The translations under genes and the position numbers were made by a program. This document shows, in pieces, positions 44,088 through 51,506 of a DNA stretch of 64,000 nucleotides; positions within the stretch are counted from its first letter, which is position 1, and every line of letters starts with the position of its first letter. Source of the stretch: Sulfurimonas sediminis (GTDB taxonomy: Bacteria > Campylobacterota > Campylobacteria > Campylobacterales > Sulfurimonadaceae); the NCBI RefSeq assembly GCF_014905115.1, contig NZ_CP041235.1, positions 1,674,001-1,738,000 of the forward strand, given 5' to 3'. A model generated the notes under the pieces. It was not told where the DNA came from and searched no databases. It worked only from the letters and a program-made list of their open reading frames with translations.

Positions 44088-45394
44088 TTTTCTTTATGAA
44101 CCTCATATTCATTCACGATATGCAGGGCAGCCTGTTCCATAGAATCTTTGATATTCTGTGCCCAACCACTGAGTAAATTTCCTAAAAGCAGTAACGGAAT
44201 GGCTACTATCAAACCTAACATTGTTGTAACAAGTGCCTCTGAAATACCCCCTGAGAGTAATTTTGGATCTCCCGTACCAAATTCTGTAATGATGTCAAAG
44301 GTAGCTATCATACCGGTCACTGTTCCAAGCAGTCCCAGAAGCGGTGCCACAGCAGCCAAAACCAGTACAAAGTTACCAAATCTGTCAATATGGCTTGATT
44401 CGTTTAAAATATTTTCTGTCACAATGTCTTCTATGTGGTCTCTGTCTTTGTCTATGTTTCGGAGTGTTGCTTTAATGACACGGGCCGTTGAACCTTTATA
44501 GCCTTTAATCGCTTCGAGTGCTTCTTGCGGCTTGTTATTTCGAAGCTTTTCTACGACTGTATTTGTAATTTCTTTTACATTGGAACCCGCACGTATCAAA
44601 AGTACGGTTCTGATGAGTATAAGCAGTAAACCTAAAGCACCCAGAATTAAGATGATATATCCAATCGTACCACCGCCCTTAATAGTATCTTCCAAGGTCT
44701 TTTCTTTCTTGTACTCTACATCTTTATCAAGATTTTCATAAATAAATATTTTAATATCTTTTCTTGGAGTGCCTTTTGCAAAAGCCAAAGCATCGGCACT
44801 GGCATCCTGGTTCCAAATTTTATACTCACCGTTGCCTGCCGGGGCCAAGGCACCCTTTGCTTTGTCAGTAACTCCATATGCTGCGATATTTCCAATTTTA
44901 ATGATAGTTCCATCTGTTTTTGTACCATCTGTAAGATAGAATTTTCCATTCTCTTTTTCTAAAGAAGAGAGTTGCTTATAAAGATGTGCTCCGTCTACAA
45001 AAGCCTTTCTCGTGACTTTTAGAATATCTGCATCTTTTTTGTCGTTTACTTCTATATTATACTCGTCAAGGAGTGATTTCGCTTGAATGAGTACACTTGC
45101 AATAATCTCTTTATTTGATCTTTTATCATCAAGTTTGACAGAAAGTTTTTGCATTTGATTTTCTAGGTTTTTCTCTTCCTGAGAAAGCTTCACATATCTG
45201 TTTTGCAAGTTCTGTACTTTTTGCTTTGTTGTGGCTACCTCTTTTGTTTGAAACAATTTCTCTTGGCGCAGTCTTTTTTCAAGTTCTGTTTTTTGTGCTT
45301 TTAAAAAAGTAAACTCTTTTTCGTAAGCATCTCTTAATTCATCTGCACTCAATAGTGTTGATAACAGTAAAAACAATGTAAGTAAAATTTTCAT
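44084..45394 (-). CDS. TtpC-like long ExbB paralogue
   Basis: A 436-aa protein with a signal-like N-terminus (ILLTLFLLLSTLLSA), a periplasmic coiled coil (about 20-95, LRQEKLFQTKEVATTKQKVQ), a beta region (about 140-225), then a MotA/TolQ/ExbB channel domain (about 240-430; IGYIILILGALGLLLILIRT, LAAVAPLLGLLGTVTGMIAT, ALVTTMLGLIVAIPLLLLGN). In Vibrio the equivalent TtpC is needed for TonB2 function. It begins one base after the DUF3450 gene ends and overlaps exbB by 4 bases. Confidence 0.9.
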   Translation of the reverse strand: MKILLTLFLLLSTLLSADELRDAYEKEFTFLKAQKTELEKRLRQEKLFQTKEVATTKQKVQNLQNRYVKLSQEEKNLENQMQKLSVKLDDKRSNKEIIASVLIQAKSLLDEYNIEVNDKKDADILKVTRKAFVDGAHLYKQLSSLEKENGKFYLTDGTKTDGTIIKIGNIAAYGVTDKAKGALAPAGNGEYKIWNQDASADALAFAKGTPRKDIKIFIYENLDKDVEYKKEKTLEDTIKGGGTIGYIILILGALGLLLILIRTVLLIRAGSNVKEITNTVVEKLRNNKPQEALEAIKGYKGSTARVIKATLRNIDKDRDHIEDIVTENILNESSHIDRFGNFVLVLAAVAPLLGLLGTVTGMIATFDIITEFGTGDPKLLSGGISEALVTTMLGLIVAIPLLLLGNLLSGWAQNIKDSMEQAALHIVNEYEVHKEK

Positions 45395-46171
45395 TTAGTT
45401 GCTCCCTTGTAAAACTAAAGCATTCGGTAATTCAAAGAAACCGGTTTTTATCTGTTTTTGGAGCGCATCAAACAGTGCAACTATTTTTTCTATATCTTTA
45501 GGGTCAGTTATATGTCTGTAGATATAATTATTATCTTCTTTCACAACATAGCCAACTTCATTGCTCGGCGTAGAAAAGAACAGAGCGACAGAACCGAGTT
45601 TTGCTATTTTTGCCAAAACCTGTTTTCCTTTAAAGTCAATCTGCTGTTTAAAGAGTCCTATCTCTTTTGTAATCCTGATAGTATCGTCATAGCTTGCCCA
45701 TGTAAGTGCAAGAGCCTTTTCGTTTGTTATAAGGCCCTCATTCATATCCGTTTTAATCTTGTGCAGTGCATTCACTCTTTCCTGTACCATAAAGGGAATT
45801 CCCTCTCGTATGGATTTTTCCAATAAGGCAAGTGCATCGAGAACTAAGGGTTTGAGATCTTTGTTCCCGTCAGAAGTCTTTTTGATTTTCTGTTTTATCT
45901 TTTCAAGATCATTTTCTGTCAGTTTAATCGCAGTTGCTTTTCTATTAATTTGCGCCTGCAGATCAATAATCTGCATTGACAGAGATTTCATCTCAGAGTT
46001 GTATCTCTGTTTGTTTTCTTTGATGTTGGAATAAATTCTTTCAACATCCCCTCGCAATTTAATAATTGATGTTGCAAGCTCTTCATTGGGCGTAGCAGCA
46101 GATAGTGGTACAGATAATAAAGTTGCTGATAAAGCAATTGAATAGATTATCTTCTTATGATAAAAGATCAT
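45395..46171 (-). CDS. DUF3450 periplasmic protein, first gene of the TonB operon
   Basis: A 258-aa protein with a signal peptide (IALSATLLSVPLSA), an N-terminal coiled coil (about 30-100, YNSEMKSLSMQIIDLQAQIN) and a helical body (FMVQERVNALHKIKTDMNEG, ALFFSTPSNEVGYV). These are DUF3450 features; the family commonly precedes TtpC in TonB2-type clusters. Biochemistry is unknown; it may form a periplasmic partner for the TtpC coiled coil. It is the first gene after the Pho-box-like repeat array, with a strong terminator of the preceding gene just upstream. Confidence 0.88.
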   Translation of the reverse strand: MIFYHKKIIYSIALSATLLSVPLSAATPNEELATSIIKLRGDVERIYSNIKENKQRYNSEMKSLSMQIIDLQAQINRKATAIKLTENDLEKIKQKIKKTSDGNKDLKPLVLDALALLEKSIREGIPFMVQERVNALHKIKTDMNEGLITNEKALALTWASYDDTIRITKEIGLFKQQIDFKGKQVLAKIAKLGSVALFFSTPSNEVGYVVKEDNNYIYRHITDPKDIEKIVALFDALQKQIKTGFFELPNALVLQGSN

Positions 46172-46218
46172 GTTTTCTCCGTCGTTATAATTAATTTAAG
46201 CGAAGAATATCAGAAGTA

Positions 46219-46258
46219 GGTTTTAGAAAGATTACAGGAAGATTACATAATGGTTACA
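46219..46258 (-). promoter_or_regulatory. Pho-box-like direct repeats before the DUF3450-TonB operon
   Basis: On the coding strand, TGTAACC (46258-46252), TGTAATC (46247-46241), TGTAATC (46236-46230) and a weaker TAAAACC (46225-46219) are spaced exactly 11 bases apart. Half-site TGTAAY and the 11-bp period match the TGTMAY direct repeats of PhoB boxes. A TATTCT -10 candidate lies 9-10 bases downstream (46209-46204), the distance seen in PhoB-activated promoters that lack a -35. Confidence 0.65.
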
Positions 46259-46261
46259 ATG

Positions 46262-46293
46262 AAAAACAACCAGACATTTAAATGCCTGGTTGT
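46262..46293 (-). terminator. Intrinsic terminator of the beta-helix lipoprotein gene
   Basis: ACAACCAG and CTGGTTGT (46266-46273 and 46286-46293) enclose CATTTAAATG with one A/C mismatch, giving an 18-bp near-perfect stem. On the minus strand it is followed by TTTTT. It starts 12 bases after the lipoprotein stop, so the lipoprotein gene and the DUF3450 operon are separate transcripts. Confidence 0.85.
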
Positions 46294-46304
46294 TCTCATA
46301 AAGA

Positions 46305-48455
46305 CTAGTTTAATTTGTTACCCGCACCGTTTTCAAAAACAGCTTGAAGATCAGTAGCAGAATCTCCATTGAATTTTAATGGATTGGAACCGATCAAAGA
46401 GACATTCTCAAACGATGTATTTGCTATATCTGCAGTACCTACCGAATAAATTGCAGCATATGTGGAATTAATATCATACATAACCGTACCATTTTTAAAG
46501 TGTCCGCCGATACCGTCTTTTTTGAAATAGATTGCACCCTCTTTTGCAGTATTAGCAGCCGAAGAAGCTACATAAATATCAAAGTTATCAAATGTTGCTA
46601 CAGTATTCCCTGACATTTCAATACCGGAGTTTCCTGTAGTCTGGTGAATTGTAAGGTTTGTTACCGTTCCGCTGTATCCGTCATCAATATCGAAGTGATC
46701 ATCACTACACTCAGAAACATCTACATTTGTAAGGTTGACTGTACCGCCCCAGATCTCTATACAGTCGTCATCAGATTTGTTTACTGTGATATTTTCAACA
46801 ACAGTGCCTGAACCAACACCAACCATAGACAAACCGTTCACCTCTTTATCTACTTCCATAGTAATACCGGAGTTAAGAATTTTTACATTTCTTAAAACAC
46901 CTGAATTATCAGCCAAATCTGTAGAATCCGCAGTAAAAGCAGGATTTACTTCATATGGCTGTACTTGAGAATTTCCGGCTTTACCGATAAGTGTTAAACC
47001 ACCCCATTGACCCCACTCGTCAGCACCACCGTCATAAGCAGTCTCACTCATAAATACAATAGGCTTGTCAAAAGTACCATCAGCAATAATTTTTGCACCT
47101 TTATCAATAATCATGTATGATGTAGCTGCACCTGTTCCTGATTTACCAATGATTACAGTTCCCGGCTCGATTGTAAGTGTCGCTCCGTTTGTTACCGTTA
47201 CAAGACCGTTGAGTCTCCATACTTTGTCTGCTGTTAAAGTCATATCTGCTGTAATGTCTCCTGAAAGATCCGTTTTTGCGACTGTTGCATTCAGTTTATT
47301 CGTAGTATCACTTGTAAAAACAGTCTGAAGGTCAGTTGCAGAATTTCCGGCAGGGTCTCCATTGAATTTTAATGGGTTGGAACCGATCAAAGAGACATTA
47401 GTAAAAGATGTATTTGCTATATCTGCAGTCCCTACCGAATAAATTGCAGCATATGTGGAATTAATATCATACATAACCGTACCATTTTTAAAGTGTCCGC
47501 CGATACCGTCTTTTTTGAAATAGATTGCACCCTCTTTTGCAGTATTAGCAGCCGAAGAAGCTACATAAATATCAAAGTTATCAAATGTTGCTACAGTATT
47601 CCCTGACATTTCAATACCGGAGTTTCCTGTAGTCTGGTGAATTGTAAGGTTTGTTACCGTTCCGCTGTATCCGTCATCAATATCGAAGTGATCATCACTA
47701 CACTCAGAAACATCTACATTTGTAAGGTTGACTGTACCGCCCCAGATCTCTATACAGTCGTCATCAGATTTGTTTACTGTGATATTTTCAACAACAGTGC
47801 CTGAACCAACACCAACCATAGACAAACCGTTCACCTCTTTATCTACTTCCATAGTAATACCGGAGTTAAGAATTTTTACATTTCTTAAAACACCTGAATT
47901 ATCAGCCAAATCTGTAGAATCCGCAGTAAAAGCAGGATTTACTTCATATGGCTGTACTTGAGAATTTCCGGCTTTACCGATAAGTGTTAAACCACCCCAT
48001 TGACCCCACTCGTCAGCACCACCGTCATAAGCAGTCTCACTCATAAATACAATAGGCTTGTCAAAAGTACCATCAGCAATAATTTTTGCACCTTTATCAA
48101 TAATCATGTATGATGTAGCTGCACCTGTTCCTGACTTACCAATGATTACAGTTCCCGGCTCGATTGTCAATGTCGCTCCGTTTGTTACCGTTACAAGACC
48201 GTTGAGTCTCCATACTTTGTCTGCTGTTAAAGTCATATCTGCTGTAATGTCTCCTGAAAGATCCATCTTTGTTACTGTTGCAGTGTTCGGTGTTGTTGTA
48301 TTCGCATCCGGTATTGTTGTGTCTGGAGCTGGTGTTGTTGTGTCTGGAGTTGGCGTTGTTGTATCTGTGGTACCGCCACCACCGCCACCACAACCACTAA
48401 AACCGATTGCTGTTGCTGTTACTAAACTAAGTGTTATCAATTTGAACTTGTTCAT
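46305..48455 (-). CDS. Lipoprotein with two near-identical beta-helix-like repeats
   Basis: A 716-aa protein with a lipoprotein signal (ATAIGFSGC, Cys at 22), a Gly/Thr/Pro/Asp linker (23-62) and two 331-residue modules (65-395 and 396-716). Each module has short, regularly spaced beta segments such as NGATLTIEPGTVIIGKSGTG, KAGNSQVQPYEVNPAFTADS, NDDDCIEIWGGTVNLTNVD-type and GNSGIEMSGNTVATFDNFDI, the pattern of a right-handed parallel beta-helix. Acidic pairs (SDDDCIE, SDDHFDIDD) may bind Ca2+. It is expected on the cell surface or in the periplasm. Function unknown; neighbouring TonB system and the shared repeat operator suggest a common regulon. Confidence 0.8.
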   Translation of the reverse strand: MNKFKLITLSLVTATAIGFSGCGGGGGGTTDTTTPTPDTTTPAPDTTIPDANTTTPNTATVTKMDLSGDITADMTLTADKVWRLNGLVTVTNGATLTIEPGTVIIGKSGTGAATSYMIIDKGAKIIADGTFDKPIVFMSETAYDGGADEWGQWGGLTLIGKAGNSQVQPYEVNPAFTADSTDLADNSGVLRNVKILNSGITMEVDKEVNGLSMVGVGSGTVVENITVNKSDDDCIEIWGGTVNLTNVDVSECSDDHFDIDDGYSGTVTNLTIHQTTGNSGIEMSGNTVATFDNFDIYVASSAANTAKEGAIYFKKDGIGGHFKNGTVMYDINSTYAAIYSVGTADIANTSFTNVSLIGSNPLKFNGDPAGNSATDLQTVFTSDTTNKLNATVAKTDLSGDITADMTLTADKVWRLNGLVTVTNGATLTIEPGTVIIGKSGTGAATSYMIIDKGAKIIADGTFDKPIVFMSETAYDGGADEWGQWGGLTLIGKAGNSQVQPYEVNPAFTADSTDLADNSGVLRNVKILNSGITMEVDKEVNGLSMVGVGSGTVVENITVNKSDDDCIEIWGGTVNLTNVDVSECSDDHFDIDDGYSGTVTNLTIHQTTGNSGIEMSGNTVATFDNFDIYVASSAANTAKEGAIYFKKDGIGGHFKNGTVMYDINSTYAAIYSVGTADIANTSFENVSLIGSNPLKFNGDSATDLQAVFENGAGNKLN
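46308..47270 (-). repeat. Repeat unit 2 (C-terminal) of the lipoprotein gene
   Basis: DNA copy offset by exactly 993 bp from unit 1. Long stretches, including 234 consecutive bases checked by translation, are identical; differences cluster near the unit ends (for example around 46360-46420). Confidence 0.85.
47271..48263 (-). repeat. Repeat unit 1 (N-terminal) of the lipoprotein gene
   Basis: A 993-bp unit encoding residues 65-395. Only scattered single-base differences from unit 2 are visible, for example ATT/ACT and TAAG/TCAA near 48134-48170. The near identity points to a recent duplication or ongoing gene conversion. Confidence 0.85.
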
Positions 48456-48510
48456 TGAAGAATCTCCGTAATTAAATTTATGAAATGATATACCTTCATG
48501 ATTTCAGCAA

Positions 48511-48539
48511 CATAACAATTTAGTAACGATTTGGTTACA
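48511..48539 (-). promoter_or_regulatory. Pho-box-like direct repeats before the lipoprotein gene
   Basis: On the coding strand, TGTAACC (48539-48533), CGTTACT (48528-48522) and TGTTATG (48517-48511) are spaced 11 bases apart, in the same orientation to the gene as the array before the DUF3450 operon and with the same distal TGTAACC. Matches are weaker than in the other array. The 169-bp gap up to the cytochrome gene holds nothing else I can identify. Confidence 0.5.
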
Positions 48540-48624
48540 GACTCTATTTATGCCGCATTAATGTAATAAAATTAAATGAAAATTCTTTTTGAGTAAGGTT
48601 GGAGTCAGAAGTGTCGGGACAGGT

Positions 48625-48987
48625 TTATGAACCAAACCCGCCCAGTATATCGTCCTGTACATCTTCAACAGGGACTTCTTTGTGATTGGAAAGAAAAAAG
48701 GACAAATCGTCAATATCCTGATCACTCAGTTTTTTCGCAAACTGAGCCATCATTTGCTGTGAAACACTGCTGGCCTTTCCTTCGCGAAAATCAATTAGTT
48801 TCTTTTTCAGGTAGCTGCTTTTTTTGTTTGCAAGTCTCGGATAGGTACTGCTTCCTTCGGCAGAGGGTCCATGACAACTTGAACAGGCATTGGCAAAGAA
48901 AAGCATTTCACCACGATTGTAAGCATCTGAATCTGCATATATTTTCGTTAGCAGGATAACAAATAAAAAAATAAACCTCATTCTCAT
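48625..48987 (-). CDS. Small class I cytochrome c
   Basis: A 120-aa periplasmic protein with a signal peptide (FIFLFVILLTKIYA), one haem site CSSCH in FFANACSSCHGPSAEG, and a downstream Met ligand candidate in QQMMAQFAKKLSDQDIDDLS. Size and order fit the c553 type that shuttles electrons between membrane complexes and terminal oxidases or reductases. It is transcribed alone, divergent from the Bat operon. Confidence 0.88.
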   Translation of the reverse strand: MRMRFIFLFVILLTKIYADSDAYNRGEMLFFANACSSCHGPSAEGSSTYPRLANKKSSYLKKKLIDFREGKASSVSQQMMAQFAKKLSDQDIDDLSFFLSNHKEVPVEDVQDDILGGFGS

Positions 48988-48995
48988 CTCCTCTT

Positions 48996-49004
48996 TGCTA
49001 TAAT
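48996..49004 (+). promoter_or_regulatory. Extended -10 promoter of the Bat operon
   Basis: TGCTATAAT (48996-49004) is an extended -10 element 22 bases before the TTG start of batA, in the 39-bp divergent gap. Confidence 0.5.
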
Positions 49005-49026
49005 TGTATCAAAAAGTAGTGATAAA

Positions 49027-49938
49027 TTGAATAATTTTACCTTTGAATATCCTTATGTTTTCATCCTTTTACTTTTGGTAATCTGCATATACAAATGTCC
49101 GCTTACGCTCAAAAAAATTATTTTCCCGCACATACATCTCTTTTCAAAAAAAACCTCTTTCATCAACAAGGAAAAACTGCTCTATTCTCTGATTCTCTCT
49201 TCTATGATTTTTGCACTTGCCTCACCGATTATATATGACCAAAAAAGTTCTTCAAAGCGAAAAGGAAGAGATTTGGTTTTTGCTCTTGATACCAGCGGTT
49301 CCATGGCACAAAGCGGTTTTGATCCGGACAATTCGCAAAAAAGAAAATTTGATGCACTCAAAGAGCTCTTAGCGTCATTTATATCCAAACGTTACAATGA
49401 CAATGTCGGTGTAGCAATATTTGGAAGCTATGCCTACCCTGCCATTCCTTTGAGCTATGACATGAAGAGTGTTGCATTTTTACTGGATTTTTTTGATGTG
49501 GGCATTGCAGGAGAAAGCACCGCTATTGGAGAAGGACTGGCGACAGCTCTTAAAATACTCAAAAAAGGCAAAGCAAAAGAAAAAGTGATTATTCTAGTGA
49601 CAGACGGCTATCAGAACAGTGGTGCTGTTTCTGTAAAAGAAGCAGTACAAAGAGCAAAAAAACAACATGTGAAAATTTATACCATAGGGATAGGAGACAC
49701 CTCTTCTTTTGATGCCAATCTTCTCAAACTCATAGCAAAAAATACAAGTGCAAAAATGTTTGCGGCTAAAGATGTCAAGATGCTGCAAGAGGTTTATCAG
49801 GAAATTGACAAACTCGAACCAAGTGCCATTCGGTCAAAACATTATCTTCATAAACAAAACCTCTTTATCTATCCGCTTACTTTGGCATTGCTCCTGCTGC
49901 TGTATCTCATTGCAAAACAGAAAAAGGAAGTTTTATGA
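49027..49938 (+). CDS. batA: BatA-like von Willebrand factor A protein
   Basis: A 303-aa inner-membrane protein with two N-terminal membrane segments, a von Willebrand A domain (about 83-255) with the metal site DTSGSMAQ and the second Asp-Gly in ILVTDGYQNSGA, and a C-terminal membrane helix (IYPLTLALLLLLYLIAK). The start is TTG at 49027. Bat (Bacteroides aerotolerance) proteins form a membrane complex thought to protect the envelope or act as metal-dependent chaperones with a MoxR ATPase. No moxR or DUF58 gene is adjacent here. It overlaps the next gene by 4 bases. Confidence 0.88.
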   Translation: MNNFTFEYPYVFILLLLVICIYKCPLTLKKIIFPHIHLFSKKTSFINKEKLLYSLILSSMIFALASPIIYDQKSSSKRKGRDLVFALDTSGSMAQSGFDPDNSQKRKFDALKELLASFISKRYNDNVGVAIFGSYAYPAIPLSYDMKSVAFLLDFFDVGIAGESTAIGEGLATALKILKKGKAKEKVIILVTDGYQNSGAVSVKEAVQRAKKQHVKIYTIGIGDTSSFDANLLKLIAKNTSAKMFAAKDVKMLQEVYQEIDKLEPSAIRSKHYLHKQNLFIYPLTLALLLLLYLIAKQKKEVL

Positions 49939-51506
49939 CACTTTTGTATCCCTGGGTTCTTTCTTTTGTGATTCCACTCTATTTTTACTATAAGAATGAT
50001 ATAAAAGAAACACAGCAAAAGACAAAACGGCAAAAGAACCTGCTCTACCTTTCTCTGTTATTTATGCTCTTCGCACTCAGCCGACCGGTCATTATAAACA
50101 AACCGATCGAGCAAAAATTTGATGCACAGGATTATATAATAGCCCTTGATGCATCTTTTTCAATGCAGGCGGATGATCTGAAGCCAACACGTTATGAAGT
50201 GGCAAAAAAAAATATTGCCTCTTTGCTTAGACAACTGAATCAGGATCGGTTCAGTATTTTTGCCTTCACCTCCAATGCCATGCTCATATCACCGCCGACA
50301 ACAGACAGTACCATCAGTATGATGGCCCTCAATTCTTTGGAGCCAAAATATATATTAACCAAAGGAACCTCCCTGCTCTCTTTGTTTCAAAGTATTGCCA
50401 AGACCTCCTATAAACAAAAAAATCTCATTATTTTCACTGACGGGGGCGAGGACAAAGATCTTGCCAGCCTCGTTGATATATGTAAAAAAAACACCATCAT
50501 TCCCTATATCGTTGCAACAGGTTCAACAAAAGGGACCACACTGAAAAAGAACAACAAAGCTATTTTGGACAATAACGAGAACCTGGTCATCTCAAAGACA
50601 AACCCTCTTTTAAAACCATTGGCACAGGAGTGCGGGGGAAAATATTATACATTAAACAGTACAGATACAGATATTACACAAGCAATCATAAATGATCTTC
50701 AAAAACAGGACACTGCCGTACAATCAAAAACAAAAGTACTCAGCTATCAAGAACTTTTTGTTTTTCCTCTTTCTATGGCAATATTGAGTTTTTTTCTTTC
50801 TGTGACAAAACTACACCAACTTTTTGTTTTTCTGCCTCTGCTCTTCATACCTTATCCGGTTCATGCTGCATCACTGTTTGATTTTTATCATTACAAGAAA
50901 GCAAAAGAGGCATATCAACAAAAGAACTATACAGCAGCTGCACAGGAGTTTCTCAAACTCTCTCCCTCCGTAGAGAGCTACTACAACAGTGCGGTCGCGT
51001 ATTGCAAAGCAAAAAACTACAAAAAAGCTGTTGCCCTTTTTTCACAGATTCACTCTCCTAATCCAAAGCTCAAACAAAACATTTTTTACAATCTCGGAAA
51101 CTGTGCAGTTGCCTTAAAAAAATACAGCAGAGCTAAGCAATATTATCAAAAATCATTGGCGCTTGGATTCGACAAAGATACTTTTGACAATCTTATGCTT
51201 TTATACAAACTAGGCCTGCAGGATGAAAAAAAACTCGCACAGATGCTTCCAAAAAACAGCAAACAGCAAAAAGAGCAGCCAAAACAGAAACAGACACAGA
51301 AAAAAAATACAAATCAAAGCAGTGCATCAAATTCTCAGCAAAAAGCTTCTCAAAAAAGCAGTGGCAGTGGAAAAAACAGCAAAAAGAAAAGGGAGAACCA
51401 AAATCTTCTCCATGTAAAGAAGAAAAACAAATCAAAATACAAGCTGGGATACAGAGCTTATGAACTAATAAACAAAGGATATACAAATGAAAAACACCCT
51501 TGGTAA
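49935..51506 (+). CDS. BatB-BatC fusion: VWA domain plus TPR
   Basis: A 523-aa protein combining two proteins that are separate in many Bat clusters. Residues 1-300 are BatB-like: membrane helices at both ends and a von Willebrand A domain with DASFSMQADD and IFTDGGEDKD. Residues 320-420 are BatC-like TPRs (YHYKKAKEAYQQKNYTAAAQ, IFYNLGNCAVALKKYSRAKQ). The tail (about 435-500) is a Lys/Gln/Ser-rich low-complexity stretch, as in BatC. It overlaps batA by 4 and batD by 20 bases. Confidence 0.85.
   Translation: MTLLYPWVLSFVIPLYFYYKNDIKETQQKTKRQKNLLYLSLLFMLFALSRPVIINKPIEQKFDAQDYIIALDASFSMQADDLKPTRYEVAKKNIASLLRQLNQDRFSIFAFTSNAMLISPPTTDSTISMMALNSLEPKYILTKGTSLLSLFQSIAKTSYKQKNLIIFTDGGEDKDLASLVDICKKNTIIPYIVATGSTKGTTLKKNNKAILDNNENLVISKTNPLLKPLAQECGGKYYTLNSTDTDITQAIINDLQKQDTAVQSKTKVLSYQELFVFPLSMAILSFFLSVTKLHQLFVFLPLLFIPYPVHAASLFDFYHYKKAKEAYQQKNYTAAAQEFLKLSPSVESYYNSAVAYCKAKNYKKAVALFSQIHSPNPKLKQNIFYNLGNCAVALKKYSRAKQYYQKSLALGFDKDTFDNLMLLYKLGLQDEKKLAQMLPKNSKQQKEQPKQKQTQKKNTNQSSASNSQQKASQKSSGSGKNSKKKRENQNLLHVKKKNKSKYKLGYRAYELINKGYTNEKHPW

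Noticed and set aside
46735-47961. Repeated 77-aa plus-strand frame found twice, as if a paralogous small gene pair
   Set aside because: Both copies are antisense shadows of the duplicated 993-bp unit of the lipoprotein gene.
46308-48263. Long direct repeat considered as a CRISPR or transposon
   Set aside because: It is two in-frame coding modules without spacers, inverted ends or target duplication.
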